Source: JBALVO01 sp036961445 (GTDB lineage Bacteria > Pseudomonadota > Gammaproteobacteria > Pseudomonadales > Halieaceae). Taken from it: a stretch of DNA of 64,000 nucleotides. A program made the position numbers and the translations under genes. Where the stretch lies: NCBI GenBank assembly GCA_036961445.1, contig JBALVO010000005.1:14456-78455 (forward strand), given 5' to 3'. The notes below the pieces were generated by a model. The model saw only the letters and a program-made list of their open reading frames with translations, searched no databases and had not been told where the DNA came from. Positions 33,368 to 42,989 of the stretch are shown one piece after another. Position 1 is the first letter of the stretch. Every line of letters begins with the position of its first letter.

Positions 33368-34864
33368 ATGGAACTGTCAATTGTTTACAGTAGAGCCCTC
33401 ACGGGCATAGACGCACCACTGGTGCGGGTAGAAACCCACTTATCCAACGGTTTGCCTGCGTTTCATATTGTGGGACTGCCGGAGACCGCCGTGCGCGAGA
33501 GTAAGGACCGGGTAAGGTGCGCACTCCTGAACTCGCATTTCGACTTCCCCGACCGACGCATCACCGTCAACCTCGCCCCCGCTGATCTGCCCAAAGAAGG
33601 CGGACGTTTTGACCTCCCTATTGCCCTGGGGATATTGGTGGCATCTGGCCAACTTCCCGCAAAACACTTAGCGACACACGAATTCCTTGGAGAACTTGCA
33701 TTAGATGGCAGTCTGCAACCGGTGCCCGGGGTCATTCCAGCAGCCAGCTCGGCCTGTCTGGCACAACGTCAGCTGGTAGTGCCTGCTGACAGCGCCCGTC
33801 TTGCGGCACAAGTACCACACAGCAGGATCATCTCTGCCTCTGACATTCTGACCTTGTGTGCCCACCTCAATGATAGTCGGCCAATTGCCCCCAGCCAAAG
33901 TGAACCGCCTGGCGAAGATTATGCTTACCCCGATCTGCAAGAGCTGGTGGGACAAGACAATGCCAGGCGCGCGCTGGAGATCGCCGCCAGCGGCGGACAC
34001 CACCTGCTGCTATCCGGCCCGCCGGGTACCGGCAAGACCCTGTTGGCCAGCCGACTGCCCGGGATTATGCCCCCACCCAATGCGACCGAAGCACTCACAA
34101 GCCTGGCCCTGCACAACATTTACACCCAGGCCAAGCACAACGATTATATCGGGCGACCGTTTCGCAGCCCGCATCACACTGCCAGCGCCGCGGCGCTGGC
34201 AGGTGGCGGCAGCAAACCCCGGCCCGGCGAGATATCCCTGGCCCATGGCGGCGTACTATTTCTTGACGAACTTCCCGAATTTAATCGCCATTGCCTGGAA
34301 GTACTGCGTGAGCCGATGGAATCCGGCGCAATCACCCTGTCTCGAGCTAACCACAAGACCACCTACCCGGCCCGCTTCCAACTGGTGGCCGCCATGAACC
34401 CCTGTCCATGTGGCTACCTTGGCGATATCAAGAGAGCCTGCCACTGCACAACAGAACAAGTTCAGCGCTACCGGTCACGCCTATCAGGGCCGCTGCTGGA
34501 TCGCATCGACTTGCATGTGATGGTGCATCGATTGCCCGCTACTGATCTGCTGTCCATGCAACACGACGGCGAAGCATCAGATATCGTCAGAGGCCGGGTT
34601 TGTCGCAGTAGGGAGCGACAGGAAAAGCGCCAGGGCTGCGCCAATGCGAATTTGTCGCCAGCGCAGTTAGCGAGCGCTTGCATACTGGGAAAGATAGAGA
34701 AAAAAGAACTTGAGAGGGCGGCGAATAAAATGTGCCTGTCCGGCAGAGGGCTGCACCGCACACTGCGGGTAGCGCGCACCATCGCCGATCTGGACGCTGC
34801 AGAGCGTATCGAATCACTGCACCTCAGCGAAGCCCTGGCCTACCGCGATCCCGGGTTCCTGTAG
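33368..34864 (+). CDS. comM: ComM/YifB Mg-chelatase-like AAA+ helicase
   Basis: A 498-residue AAA+ protein. ComM promotes branch migration during natural transformation and is also found in non-competent species. The N-terminal ChlI-like domain (LVRVETHLSNGLPAFHIVGL) is followed by Walker A GPPGTGKT (~220), Walker B GVLFLDELPEF and sensor-type AAMNPCPCGYLG, with paired cysteines (CPCG and, further on, CHC). A C-terminal Mg-chelatase domain (LSGRGLHRTLRVARTIADL) ends the protein. The length is typical and there is no sign of the insertions that split this gene in some species. Confidence 0.95.
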   Translation: MELSIVYSRALTGIDAPLVRVETHLSNGLPAFHIVGLPETAVRESKDRVRCALLNSHFDFPDRRITVNLAPADLPKEGGRFDLPIALGILVASGQLPAKHLATHEFLGELALDGSLQPVPGVIPAASSACLAQRQLVVPADSARLAAQVPHSRIISASDILTLCAHLNDSRPIAPSQSEPPGEDYAYPDLQELVGQDNARRALEIAASGGHHLLLSGPPGTGKTLLASRLPGIMPPPNATEALTSLALHNIYTQAKHNDYIGRPFRSPHHTASAAALAGGGSKPRPGEISLAHGGVLFLDELPEFNRHCLEVLREPMESGAITLSRANHKTTYPARFQLVAAMNPCPCGYLGDIKRACHCTTEQVQRYRSRLSGPLLDRIDLHVMVHRLPATDLLSMQHDGEASDIVRGRVCRSRERQEKRQGCANANLSPAQLASACILGKIEKKELERAANKMCLSGRGLHRTLRVARTIADLDAAERIESLHLSEALAYRDPGFL

Positions 34865-35032
34865 CGATGCACGCGGGTGCGAAGTAATAAACCAAAGGGA
34901 TGCTATAACCAATCAGTCTTTACCCTGAAACCAGGCTATGTCACAATTTGCCGCCTGTTACTACAAACTATTAGTCGTTAGTAACGTACATTTAAATACA
35001 GACAGGCCGCACACAATTTTTCGGAGATAATC

Positions 35033-36289
35033 ATGAGTCAATGCCCGTTCGCCAACTTGCTTGATCCAGACACCTACGCTGAGGGTATGCCCTATGACAA
35101 GCTGAAGGAGATCCGGGATGCTGGGCCATTGGTACGTATTGCGGACCCGATAACCAACGTACCTTACTGGGTGGTAACGCGCCGGGAAGAACTGGACGCC
35201 ATTTGCAAAAACCCCGCACTGTTTTCCTCGGCCGCGCGCTCCGCGTTCCCCATGGAATACGACCAGGAAATGGTGGACGGCATACATTCCAATACGATTA
35301 TCAACATGGACCCACCGATACATCAAAAAGTACGGCGTATCGTGCGCAACGCCTTCACCCCCAAACGCGTGGAATCTTATGAGCCCAAGTTTCGCGAACA
35401 CGCCAGGCGTATTGTCGATGCTGTGGCCAAGCGCGGCTCCTGCGAATTCGTGGAGGAGGTAGCCGCAGAATTACCGCTGATCGCCATTCTGGAACTCCTG
35501 GGGGTGCCGCTGGACGACCGCAAATCGTTTTTCGAATGGACCAACACCATGATTTTTGCCGATGACCCCGATATGTCCATTTCCGAGCTGGAGGGTCAAA
35601 TGGCGTCGCTGGAAGTCATCCAGTACGCCATGAACCTGGCGGCCAAACACCGTGAGGAGCCCATGGACAATATTACCGGCGCGCTGCTGGACGCCAGGCT
35701 AAACGACGAGCCCATTTCCGAGGACCTGTTTGGCTGGATGTTCATCCTGATTCTGGTAGGTGGTAATGAATCTACTCGCACGGTTATTGCCCAGGGCATG
35801 CGCCTGTTAATGGAGCATCCCGAGCAACTGCAATACCTGGTCGACAATCCCGACAAAATCGCCAACGCCTGTGAGGAAATACTGCGCTACAACACTGCCT
35901 TTATCTCCATGCGTCGCACTGCGATGGACGACGTGGAAATCGGCGGCCAGCAGATCCACAAAGGGGATAAAGTGCTACTGCACTACCATACCGTCAATCA
36001 TGACGAAAACGTGTTCGGTGACGACGCCATGGATTTTGACGTAACGCGCGCTGAACGCATGCCAGACCTCTATAACCAGCTGCGCTCTTTCGGCATCGGC
36101 CAGCATTTTTGCATTGGCACTCACCTGGCGCGGCTGGAGTTGCGCATCATGTTCGAGGAGATCATTCCTCGCCTGCGCAACCCCAGACTCCAGGGAGAGC
36201 CCAAATTCGTGCGCTCCTTTTTCGTAAATGCCATGAAGGAGATGAATATCACCTTTGACGCAGAGGCGACAGACGCTCACGCGGCATAA
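35033..36289 (+). CDS. Cytochrome P450
   Basis: A soluble bacterial class I P450 of 418 residues. The heme-binding loop FGIGQHFCIGTHLAR (~350-365) has the axial Cys. The K-helix ExxR is EILR, and the I-helix oxygen-activation motif is GGNESTR rather than the commoner AGxDTT, a variant seen in CYP families acting on terpenoids, steroids or alkyl chains. No ferredoxin or ferredoxin reductase gene lies nearby, so redox partners must come from elsewhere. The DUF1329 gene is 108 bp downstream in the same direction. Substrate cannot be deduced by eye. Confidence 0.94.
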   Translation: MSQCPFANLLDPDTYAEGMPYDKLKEIRDAGPLVRIADPITNVPYWVVTRREELDAICKNPALFSSAARSAFPMEYDQEMVDGIHSNTIINMDPPIHQKVRRIVRNAFTPKRVESYEPKFREHARRIVDAVAKRGSCEFVEEVAAELPLIAILELLGVPLDDRKSFFEWTNTMIFADDPDMSISELEGQMASLEVIQYAMNLAAKHREEPMDNITGALLDARLNDEPISEDLFGWMFILILVGGNESTRTVIAQGMRLLMEHPEQLQYLVDNPDKIANACEEILRYNTAFISMRRTAMDDVEIGGQQIHKGDKVLLHYHTVNHDENVFGDDAMDFDVTRAERMPDLYNQLRSFGIGQHFCIGTHLARLELRIMFEEIIPRLRNPRLQGEPKFVRSFFVNAMKEMNITFDAEATDAHAA

Positions 36290-36397
36290 GACCGATTAGA
36301 TCAAAAAAACGCCAGATCAAGACAAAATCAATGGCTTTTCCCCACGGACTGATTTAGCCTCTTGATCCCGCAATATATAATTACAGGTGCGATTGTG

Positions 36398-37756
36398 ATG
36401 ATCAAAAATACCCTGGCAGCGATCTGCCTGACTTCACTCACTACCGGCGTTGCCCTGGCTGGCGTTTCCCCAGATGAAGCCGCCAGACTAGGTCAGGACC
36501 TTACTCCCATGGGGGCCGAAATGGCCGGTAATGCTGATGGCAGCATTCCCGCCTGGAATGCCTCCGGCACGGCCATACCCGCCGGGTTTGTAGCTGGTTC
36601 CGACAACTACATCAACCCCTTCGCCGACGAGAAGCCGTTGTATACGATTGATGCCAGCAACTGGGAACAGTACAAGGAGTTTCTCACGGCAGGTGCCCAG
36701 GGTATGTTCGAACAACTGGGCGCAGACGGATTCCGCATAGATGTTTACCCGACCAAGCGCGATTACGTGGTCCCGGAATGGCTGTATGCCAACAATGTAA
36801 AAAACGCCACAGGGGCAAACCTGGTCGCGGATGGCCAGAAAGTGGAAGCTAGCCTGCCGGGGGTACCATTCCCCATTCCCCAGTCTGGCCTGGAAGTGAT
36901 GTGGAATCACCTGAACCGTTACGGCACCGAGCACTCGGTAGATTATGATGTGTATTATGTGAGCTCCAGTGGCAAACCGATCCTTTCTACCACCGGCTAC
37001 CTGACCAATGTATTCCCCATGTTCGAAGATCCCGATGCGCTAGTTGGAGATACCCCCTGGGTGAAGTTGCGGATCAACTACAACGCCCCGGCCCGTCGAG
37101 CGGGTGAAATTTTATTGGTACATGAACCTGGCGCGGATTTCACCCAGGGCAAAGGCCGTAAAGCCTGGCAGTACCTGGTCGGACAGCGCCGGGTGCGACT
37201 GGCTCCCGCGGTATCGTTTGATACACCTAACCCGGGCGTAGCTGGAACCTCAACCTATGACGACTCGTTCATTTTCAATGGTTCTCCGGAACGCTTCGAT
37301 TGGAAGTTAGTGGGCAAGAAAGAGATGATTATTCCCTACTCAAACTATGACTTTGTTTTTCAGGTCGATGTGAAGGACGCGTTGGGGCCAAAGTTTTTGA
37401 ATCCTGACCATATCCGCTGGGAGAAGCACCGCGTGTGGGTGGTTGAGTCCGACCTGAAAGAAGGTAAACGACACCTGTACAGCAAGCGGCGCTTCTATAT
37501 CGATGAGGATAACTGGACGGCACTGGCATCCGAGGCATACGACGGGCGCGGCAATCTATGGCGCGTGCAATTTCAGTATTCGGCCAACCTGTATGACATG
37601 AAGTCAATTTATAGCCTGGCCTATGGTGCCTACGACCTTTTACAGGGTCTGTACAACCTGAACACCAAGCCTATCCCCGGGCGCTACAAGAATGGTGTTG
37701 ATGAGGGGGACAAGTACTTTTCACCCAAGGGCATGGCGCGCAGCGGCGTTCGCTAG
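36398..37756 (+). CDS. DUF1329 family periplasmic protein
   Basis: A 452-residue protein with a signal peptide (KNTLAAICLTSLTTGVALAG) followed by the DUF1329 (PF07044) region. Visible signatures are LTPMGAEMAGNADGSIPAW at the mature N-terminus and DGRGNLWRVQFQYSANLYD near the C-terminus. The family has a LolA/LolB-like barrel-type fold by known structures and is often encoded near DUF1302 porins and hydrophobic-compound pathways. Its role is unknown. I start at ATG 36398; the in-frame TTG at 36362 would put 12 residues before a good signal peptide. A hairpin at 37784-37805 follows the gene. Confidence 0.88.
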   Translation: MIKNTLAAICLTSLTTGVALAGVSPDEAARLGQDLTPMGAEMAGNADGSIPAWNASGTAIPAGFVAGSDNYINPFADEKPLYTIDASNWEQYKEFLTAGAQGMFEQLGADGFRIDVYPTKRDYVVPEWLYANNVKNATGANLVADGQKVEASLPGVPFPIPQSGLEVMWNHLNRYGTEHSVDYDVYYVSSSGKPILSTTGYLTNVFPMFEDPDALVGDTPWVKLRINYNAPARRAGEILLVHEPGADFTQGKGRKAWQYLVGQRRVRLAPAVSFDTPNPGVAGTSTYDDSFIFNGSPERFDWKLVGKKEMIIPYSNYDFVFQVDVKDALGPKFLNPDHIRWEKHRVWVVESDLKEGKRHLYSKRRFYIDEDNWTALASEAYDGRGNLWRVQFQYSANLYDMKSIYSLAYGAYDLLQGLYNLNTKPIPGRYKNGVDEGDKYFSPKGMARSGVR

Positions 37757-38063
37757 TGCACACTGGTTAAATAACGCTGGTTGCCGGGACCATTAAGTGT
37801 CCCGGTAGCGGTGACCCAATACTGCTGGTGTTTACGCCGCGCAATCGCGCCGCGTGCACCATGCAGCCATCAAGCTCCGACCCGTTGCTGCAAAGAAAAT
37901 CATCAGCTACTGCATGTTTCTTTTTACTTTGCAGGTATAAAAGAGGGAGAATCACTGCCCTTTTTATTGCCCAATGATTTGCGGGAGCAGGAGTGTTTAA
38001 AATAAACGAATATGTAGCACAAGAAACAGCCTATCTGTGTACTTACGAACAGAGCGCCACGCT
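37757..38063. other. 307-bp spacer between DUF1329 and thioesterase genes
   Basis: It contains a hairpin, CCGGGAC-cattaagt-GTCCCGG at 37784-37805, 28 bases after the DUF1329 stop, without a U tract. The rest is AT-richer and probably holds the promoter for the thioesterase-rep pair. I see no gene in it. Confidence 0.5.
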
Positions 38064-38480
38064 ATGAGCGAGCAGGAAACGCTAGACCGACTCAATAGCC
38101 GTACGCCAAAATTTATTGCCATGCTGGGCGGAAAAATGATCGCCCTAGACACGGCACAACAATCCTGCACCTTCGAATTCAATATCTCCACAGATTTCTG
38201 CCATTCCATCGATGTTGTACAGGGCGGCTTTATTACCGCCATGCTGGATGCAGCGATGTCGCATGCTGTTTTTTCTCACATTGCCAACGTGACCGGCGTG
38301 TCGTCCCTGGAAATCAAAACCAGCTACCTCGAACCCGCCAGGGCAGGCCACCTGAGAGCGGTAGGATCGATTGTCAAAAGCGGTTACAAGATAGCCTTCA
38401 TGGAAGCACAACTATACAACGACCAGGACCTATTGCTCGCCACTACCAGCAGCGTCGCCAAATTGACTAGAAATCGCTGA
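38064..38480 (+). CDS. PaaI-type hotdog thioesterase
   Basis: A 138-residue single hotdog domain. The PaaI/4HBT-type motif is FCHSIDVVQGGFITAMLDAA, with the catalytic acidic residue in the central helix segment (MLDAAMSHAVF). Hotdog thioesterases of this kind hydrolyse acyl- or aryl-CoA esters; the substrate is unknown. ATG 38064 (MSEQETLDRL) is preferred; the same frame opens at 38037. It ends 4 bp before the rep start codon, so translation of the two is probably coupled, although no functional link is known. Confidence 0.88.
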   Translation: MSEQETLDRLNSRTPKFIAMLGGKMIALDTAQQSCTFEFNISTDFCHSIDVVQGGFITAMLDAAMSHAVFSHIANVTGVSSLEIKTSYLEPARAGHLRAVGSIVKSGYKIAFMEAQLYNDQDLLLATTSSVAKLTRNR

Positions 38481-38484
38481 ACCA

Positions 38485-40482
38485 GTGACCCAGCTCAACC
38501 CCAGACAACGTGAAGCGGTGCGCTATATTGATGGCCCACTGCTGGTGCTGGCCGGTGCCGGCAGTGGCAAGACCAGCGTTATTACACAAAAAATTGCCTA
38601 CCTGGTAGAAACCTGTGGCATCAAGGCTACCCACATTGCGGCGGTAACTTTTACCAATAAAGCAGCCCGTGAAATGAAGGAGCGCGTGGGGAAATTGCTG
38701 CGCGGCAACACGGCAGAAGGCCTGACAGTCAGTACCTTTCACCAGCTCGGGCTAAAAATCATCCGCAGCGAACTCAAGGAGCTGGGACTCAAGTCAGGGT
38801 TTTCCATCTTTGACTCCGAAGATACCCGCACCCTGATTCGCGACCTGTTGATTCAGGAACACGGTGCCGAGGGTGACCTGGCAAAAACCATTCAACAGCG
38901 TATTTCCAGCTGGAAGAACGATCGCGTATTGCCCGAACGCGCGTTGGCAGAGGCGACCGGTCCGGCAGACATACTGTGTGCCCAGGCCTATCTGCGTTAC
39001 AAGCGAGCGCTAAAAGCCTACAACGCACTCGATTTTGACGACCTGATTCTACTGCCCACTATTTTGTTCGAGCACTCACCAACCATACTTCAGAAGTGGC
39101 AGAACCAGATCCATTACTTTCTGGTGGATGAATACCAGGACACCAATACCAGCCAGTACCTGCTGGTAAAACAACTGATCGGTTTAGGCGGCGGGCTGAC
39201 GGTAGTGGGCGACGATGACCAGTCCATCTATGCCTGGCGTGGCGCCCGACCAGAGAACCTGGTGTTACTGCAGGAGGACTTTCCAGGCCTGAAGATCGTC
39301 AAACTGGAACAGAACTACCGCTCGACGGCACGCATACTAAAAGCGGCCAATGCGCTGATAGCCAACAACCCCCATGCATTCGACAAGGAATTGTGGAGTG
39401 ATATTGGCTACGGTGATCCCCTGCGTATTATTCGCTGCACTGATGAGCAACACGAGGCAGACCAGGTAGTAGCGGAAATTCTGGACCACCAACTGCGCAA
39501 GCGCACACGCTATGGTGATTACGCTATTTTGTACCGCGGTAATCACCAGTCCAGGCTGATAGAGCTCTCTTTGCAGCAACAACAAGTGCCTTATCACCTC
39601 AGCGGCGGCACCTCGTTTTTCGCCCGCAACGAGGTAAAGGACATCATGGCCTACCTGCGGCTGATCATAAACGACAACGACGACAACGCTTTCCTGCGCA
39701 TCGCCAATGTACCTCGCCGCAAGCTCGGTGCCTCCACCCTGGAAGCGCTGGGAAATTTCGCCAACAATCAACACTGCAGCCTGAGCCAGGCTTGTACCCG
39801 TATTGGCAGCGATAGCATTCCCGAAGCAGGCCTCAAACGTCTGCGCGAATTCCGCAACTGGATGGACAGTGTTCGCCGCCGCTGTGAAGGGGACAACGGG
39901 GTCTCCGGCGTGCGCCAGATGATCCGCGACATGGATTACGAAGAGTGGTTAAACCAACTCAGTTCCAGCGAAGATGTGGCAGAGCGGCGCATGGGCAACG
40001 TGCATTTCCTGGTAGACGGATTGCAGCGCGTGATGGCCGAAGAAAAAGTGGCACTGGATGAAGCCATATCCCGCCTGGTACTGCGGGACCTTATGGAACA
40101 GCAGGACGAGGAAGAAAAAGGGCCAGAGAGTGTACAACTTATGACGCTGCACGCCTCCAAAGGTCTGGAATTTCCCCATGTGTACATCATTGGCATGGAA
40201 GAAAAGCTGCTGCCCCACCGAGTTAGCGTGGAAGAAAACAATGTAGAAGAAGAGCGACGCCTGGCCTATGTGGGCATTACCCGGGCCCGACAAACCCTGA
40301 ACATGACCATGGCACTAAAACGCAGACAATTTGGGGAAACCATCAACTGCGAAGCCAGTCGCTTTATCGATGAATTACCCCAGGATGACCTGCAGTTTCA
40401 GGGCGGAGGCACAGAGACCCCGGAAGCGAATGAGGAACGCGGCCAGGAAACTCTGACAGGACTAAAAAACCTGTTCGGCTAA
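38485..40482 (+). CDS. rep: ATP-dependent DNA helicase Rep
   Basis: Superfamily 1A 3'-5' helicase of 665 residues that clears proteins and restarts replication forks. It begins TQLNPRQREAVRYIDGP and has motif I GAGSGKT, motif Ia TFTNKAAREMKERV, motif II VDEYQDTN, motif III GDDDQSIYAWRGA, motif IV EQNYRST, motif V LMTLHASKGLEFPHVYI and motif VI YVGITRARQ. Length and motifs fit Rep rather than UvrD (~720 residues). The start is GTG 38485. Confidence 0.94.
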   Translation: MTQLNPRQREAVRYIDGPLLVLAGAGSGKTSVITQKIAYLVETCGIKATHIAAVTFTNKAAREMKERVGKLLRGNTAEGLTVSTFHQLGLKIIRSELKELGLKSGFSIFDSEDTRTLIRDLLIQEHGAEGDLAKTIQQRISSWKNDRVLPERALAEATGPADILCAQAYLRYKRALKAYNALDFDDLILLPTILFEHSPTILQKWQNQIHYFLVDEYQDTNTSQYLLVKQLIGLGGGLTVVGDDDQSIYAWRGARPENLVLLQEDFPGLKIVKLEQNYRSTARILKAANALIANNPHAFDKELWSDIGYGDPLRIIRCTDEQHEADQVVAEILDHQLRKRTRYGDYAILYRGNHQSRLIELSLQQQQVPYHLSGGTSFFARNEVKDIMAYLRLIINDNDDNAFLRIANVPRRKLGASTLEALGNFANNQHCSLSQACTRIGSDSIPEAGLKRLREFRNWMDSVRRRCEGDNGVSGVRQMIRDMDYEEWLNQLSSSEDVAERRMGNVHFLVDGLQRVMAEEKVALDEAISRLVLRDLMEQQDEEEKGPESVQLMTLHASKGLEFPHVYIIGMEEKLLPHRVSVEENNVEEERRLAYVGITRARQTLNMTMALKRRQFGETINCEASRFIDELPQDDLQFQGGGTETPEANEERGQETLTGLKNLFG

Positions 40483-40485
40483 ACC

Positions 40486-40519
40486 GTACTGCCGCTGCAA
40501 GTCGCTACATCGGCAGTAC
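40486..40519. repeat. Inverted repeat between convergent rep and secreted-protein genes
   Basis: Perfect 9-bp arms GTACTGCCG / CGGCAGTAC with a 16-base loop lie in the 48-bp gap between two convergent genes. The position suits a bidirectional transcription end, but neither side carries a T tract. Confidence 0.5.
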
Positions 40520-40530
40520 TCGTTTGACCA

Positions 40531-41301
40531 CTAGCTGGCTTTACCCTGGTGCACTAATTTAACATCCCAAACAGTGGGAGATGCCTGGTCGCAGCTAAGC
40601 ACGCCGGCGTTGATCTCCATGGCCTTTTTCCAACCGCCGCCGCCAACGTACATATCATAAGCAGCGCCATAGTCACTCCAGTTCTTGAATGCCGATACCG
40701 CGAAGTAATCGAAATCACGCTCACCACCACCCAACATCGGGAAGAACATCCAGGACGAGCCCTTTCCTCCCATGGCTTGCATTGACGCAGAGAACGCCTT
40801 GTGCGCCGCGATCGCTTTCATCGCGTCGCTGCCATCATCAATACTGCACTGGGTAAACATCACCACACCATCGCCGGGAGGGCCCGCTGGAACGTTAATC
40901 TCTACAGAGGAGGCCAATACATGACCGATACTGCAGTCCAGAACGCTATTTAGCTCGGCCTGCAGATCGTCTCCGGTCGCCTGCCATGCATCGAGTCCCT
41001 TGCCGAATTCAGTGCCGTTTGGGTTTGAGCCCAGCCATATCATCGGAGGCGCCTGATCACGCATGCCGAACTGCAGAGTCAAAAGCCAGGCAGAGTAACT
41101 AGGATCGTTTTTGGCCGCCCACTTGCTGAATTTATCTGTGACCTTGGTCAGGTCCTTCATATTCTTACCTTCTTGCATACTGCAATAGAAGGCTTCCACC
41201 GGCGCTGGCCCGGAGGCAGCCTGTGCCTGCGCAGTGCTTGCTTGTGTGAAGGTTGTTACCGCCACCGTAGAGATCAGTACCGCTGTCGCATATACGTTCA
41301 T
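40531..41301 (-). CDS. Secreted protein of unknown function with an apparent internal duplication
   Basis: A 256-residue protein with a signal peptide (~1-27, ending TAQAQA). I do not recognise a named family. The mature part looks like two related halves. FYCSMQEGKNMKDLTKVTD (~38-56) and FTQCSIDDGSDAMKAIAAH (~150-168) align in position of Cys, acidic residues and following helix. Both are followed by a Trp/Phe-rich strand and then an Asp-x-Trp or Asn-Trp helix (LDAWQATG; FKNWSDYG). This pattern resembles tandem ferredoxin-like (dimeric alpha-beta barrel, NIPSNAP/EthD-like) domains. Four cysteines are present, two near matching positions. A palindrome lies upstream of its start. Confidence 0.65.
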   Translation of the reverse strand: MNVYATAVLISTVAVTTFTQASTAQAQAASGPAPVEAFYCSMQEGKNMKDLTKVTDKFSKWAAKNDPSYSAWLLTLQFGMRDQAPPMIWLGSNPNGTEFGKGLDAWQATGDDLQAELNSVLDCSIGHVLASSVEINVPAGPPGDGVVMFTQCSIDDGSDAMKAIAAHKAFSASMQAMGGKGSSWMFFPMLGGGERDFDYFAVSAFKNWSDYGAAYDMYVGGGGWKKAMEINAGVLSCDQASPTVWDVKLVHQGKAS

Positions 41302-41360
41302 CGTCTGTATTTCCTTTTTGTATTATTTATTGGCCCGCACTCTATCCATCGCGCACGAGT

Positions 41361-41377
41361 GTCTAATGAGATTAGAC
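41361..41377. promoter_or_regulatory. 17-bp palindrome upstream of the secreted-protein gene
   Basis: GTCTAAT-gag-ATTAGAC is a perfect inverted repeat about 60 bases before the start of the minus-strand secreted-protein gene and 67 bases after the MFS gene. Its short spacer and symmetric arms suit a dimeric repressor site. No T tract follows, so a terminator is less likely. Confidence 0.45.
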
Positions 41378-41443
41378 GAGAATCCAGATTACGCAAGCAA
41401 GCCGCAGGCTCTGAACTGTGGCAAACAATAGCCGCCAGTTGGA

Positions 41444-42862
41444 TCAGTTAGCGGGGCGCAAAGACAGTTCCTGTAGTATTCTTCCGTGGTCGGCGCGACC
41501 CAGGCGGATACGATTGTAGAACCAGCAAGCCACCAGAGACAGGCTCGCTACAATAGCGATGGTAAACCAGCCCAGCGATTGCAGTACGGAATACCCCAGG
41601 GAACCCGGAACGCTACCCGGTTCAATACCAGCCAAATCAATGACCACGCCCCCCAGCATCGTCCCCACCCCGGTAGTCGCCTTCGCAATGAATGTTCCGG
41701 CGGCAAAAAATGTTCCCTCCTGGCGACGGCCAGTTGCCAATTCATGCTCATCCAGTATGTCCGCAATGAGTGACACCGATACGGCCTGCAGGGTAAAGAT
41801 CAAATAAGTGGAGATGCAGGTGGTAAGCATATACAACGGGTAAATCAATGGGTGTCCATTTTCAGGCAACAAGCCCAACAGTCTCGCGCCAAGCATCCAA
41901 CAAATGTTGACAGCTATCGCAATCGCGGCCGCGCGCAGCAGCACCGGCTTGTCAAAACGCTGCCCCAGTGAACCAAGGCTGGCAAAGGCCAGTATCGCGC
42001 CCAGTGCAGTGGGCAGCAACAATCCTGCCATTTGGTTACTGCTGAACCCCCAAAAATAGGTGGCCAGGTAAAGCGAAAGGGTGAAATAGACACCTGCCAC
42101 CATACCAAACGTCAGGCTGGCGCCCATTTTGTAGCGAAAATTCCTGTTGCCAAGTGCGTCGCGAAAGTCTGTTAGCGGCTGCGAGAAGTGGAACCGGGGA
42201 TGGTCCGCGGGCGCCACCGGTAAGCGCGGTATTACGGTGCGAGTACCCCACAGGCAAAACAAGACCGTGGCAGTGGCCACGGCGCAAGACATCAGACCAT
42301 AGATAACGTAATTCGCTTCAACAAGACGCCCATCGATGCCGTCATCCGCCTGGAAAATAAGACCAAATGCTATCGCGGGCATCAGCATGGTCGCGACCCA
42401 CGCCATACTGATCCTGGCTTTAGCGATCACCGTACGCTCATCGTAGTCGCTGGACAGTTCTGCGCCCATGGCAGAGTAGGGAATAAAATAGACTGTTATG
42501 AAAGTTCGCAGTAACAAGGATGTGCCCAGTAACCACAAGAATGTGCCGCTCTCCCCCAGGCTTTGTGGCGGCGCAAACAATGCAATACATAAAACGGCGG
42601 TCGGGATACCTCCCAACAGCAATAGCGGGTGGCGCCTACCCCAGCGGGAGCGCACGGTGTCGCACCAACTACCCACAACCGGGTCGGTTATCGCATCCCA
42701 GGTCAAGGCAATAAACATCGCAAGCCCCGTCAAAGAGCCACTCAGACCCTGTACCTGGGTATAGTAAAACACCACAAAACTGGTGAACGCGACATCCTTG
42801 ACCGCAAACGGGATGTTGCCGACGGCGTACGACCACTTTTCCAACTGGCTTAGTTCAGACAT
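41444..42862 (-). CDS. MFS transporter, glycoside-pentoside-hexuronide (GPH) type
   Basis: A 472-residue inner-membrane carrier with about twelve transmembrane segments. The MFS_2/GPH signature ALTWDAITDPVVGSWCD (~50-66) followed by RSRWGRRHPLLLLGG is clear, and STYLIFTLQAVSVSLIADIL lies in the C-terminal half. GPH carriers couple sugars or glycosides to H+ or Na+; related proteins in marine bacteria carry other compounds. No sugar-degrading gene is adjacent, so the substrate is unknown. The secreted-protein gene follows in the same direction after 142 bp. Confidence 0.88.
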   Translation of the reverse strand: MSELSQLEKWSYAVGNIPFAVKDVAFTSFVVFYYTQVQGLSGSLTGLAMFIALTWDAITDPVVGSWCDTVRSRWGRRHPLLLLGGIPTAVLCIALFAPPQSLGESGTFLWLLGTSLLLRTFITVYFIPYSAMGAELSSDYDERTVIAKARISMAWVATMLMPAIAFGLIFQADDGIDGRLVEANYVIYGLMSCAVATATVLFCLWGTRTVIPRLPVAPADHPRFHFSQPLTDFRDALGNRNFRYKMGASLTFGMVAGVYFTLSLYLATYFWGFSSNQMAGLLLPTALGAILAFASLGSLGQRFDKPVLLRAAAIAIAVNICWMLGARLLGLLPENGHPLIYPLYMLTTCISTYLIFTLQAVSVSLIADILDEHELATGRRQEGTFFAAGTFIAKATTGVGTMLGGVVIDLAGIEPGSVPGSLGYSVLQSLGWFTIAIVASLSLVACWFYNRIRLGRADHGRILQELSLRPAN

Positions 42863-42989
42863 AGCTTATTGTTATTCCATCCTTGGCAGGCAGCACTGCT
42901 TGCTAATCTGTTGTCTCCACCCGTGTGAGTTCCATCTCAGTATAGGCCGGTATTCAAATCTCGTATTACCAACAAAACCGAGGGCTTTC

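Noticed and set aside
32877..33380. Minus-strand open frame over ubiK
   Set aside because: Antisense to ubiK and its leader, Ser/Arg-rich, with no start context.
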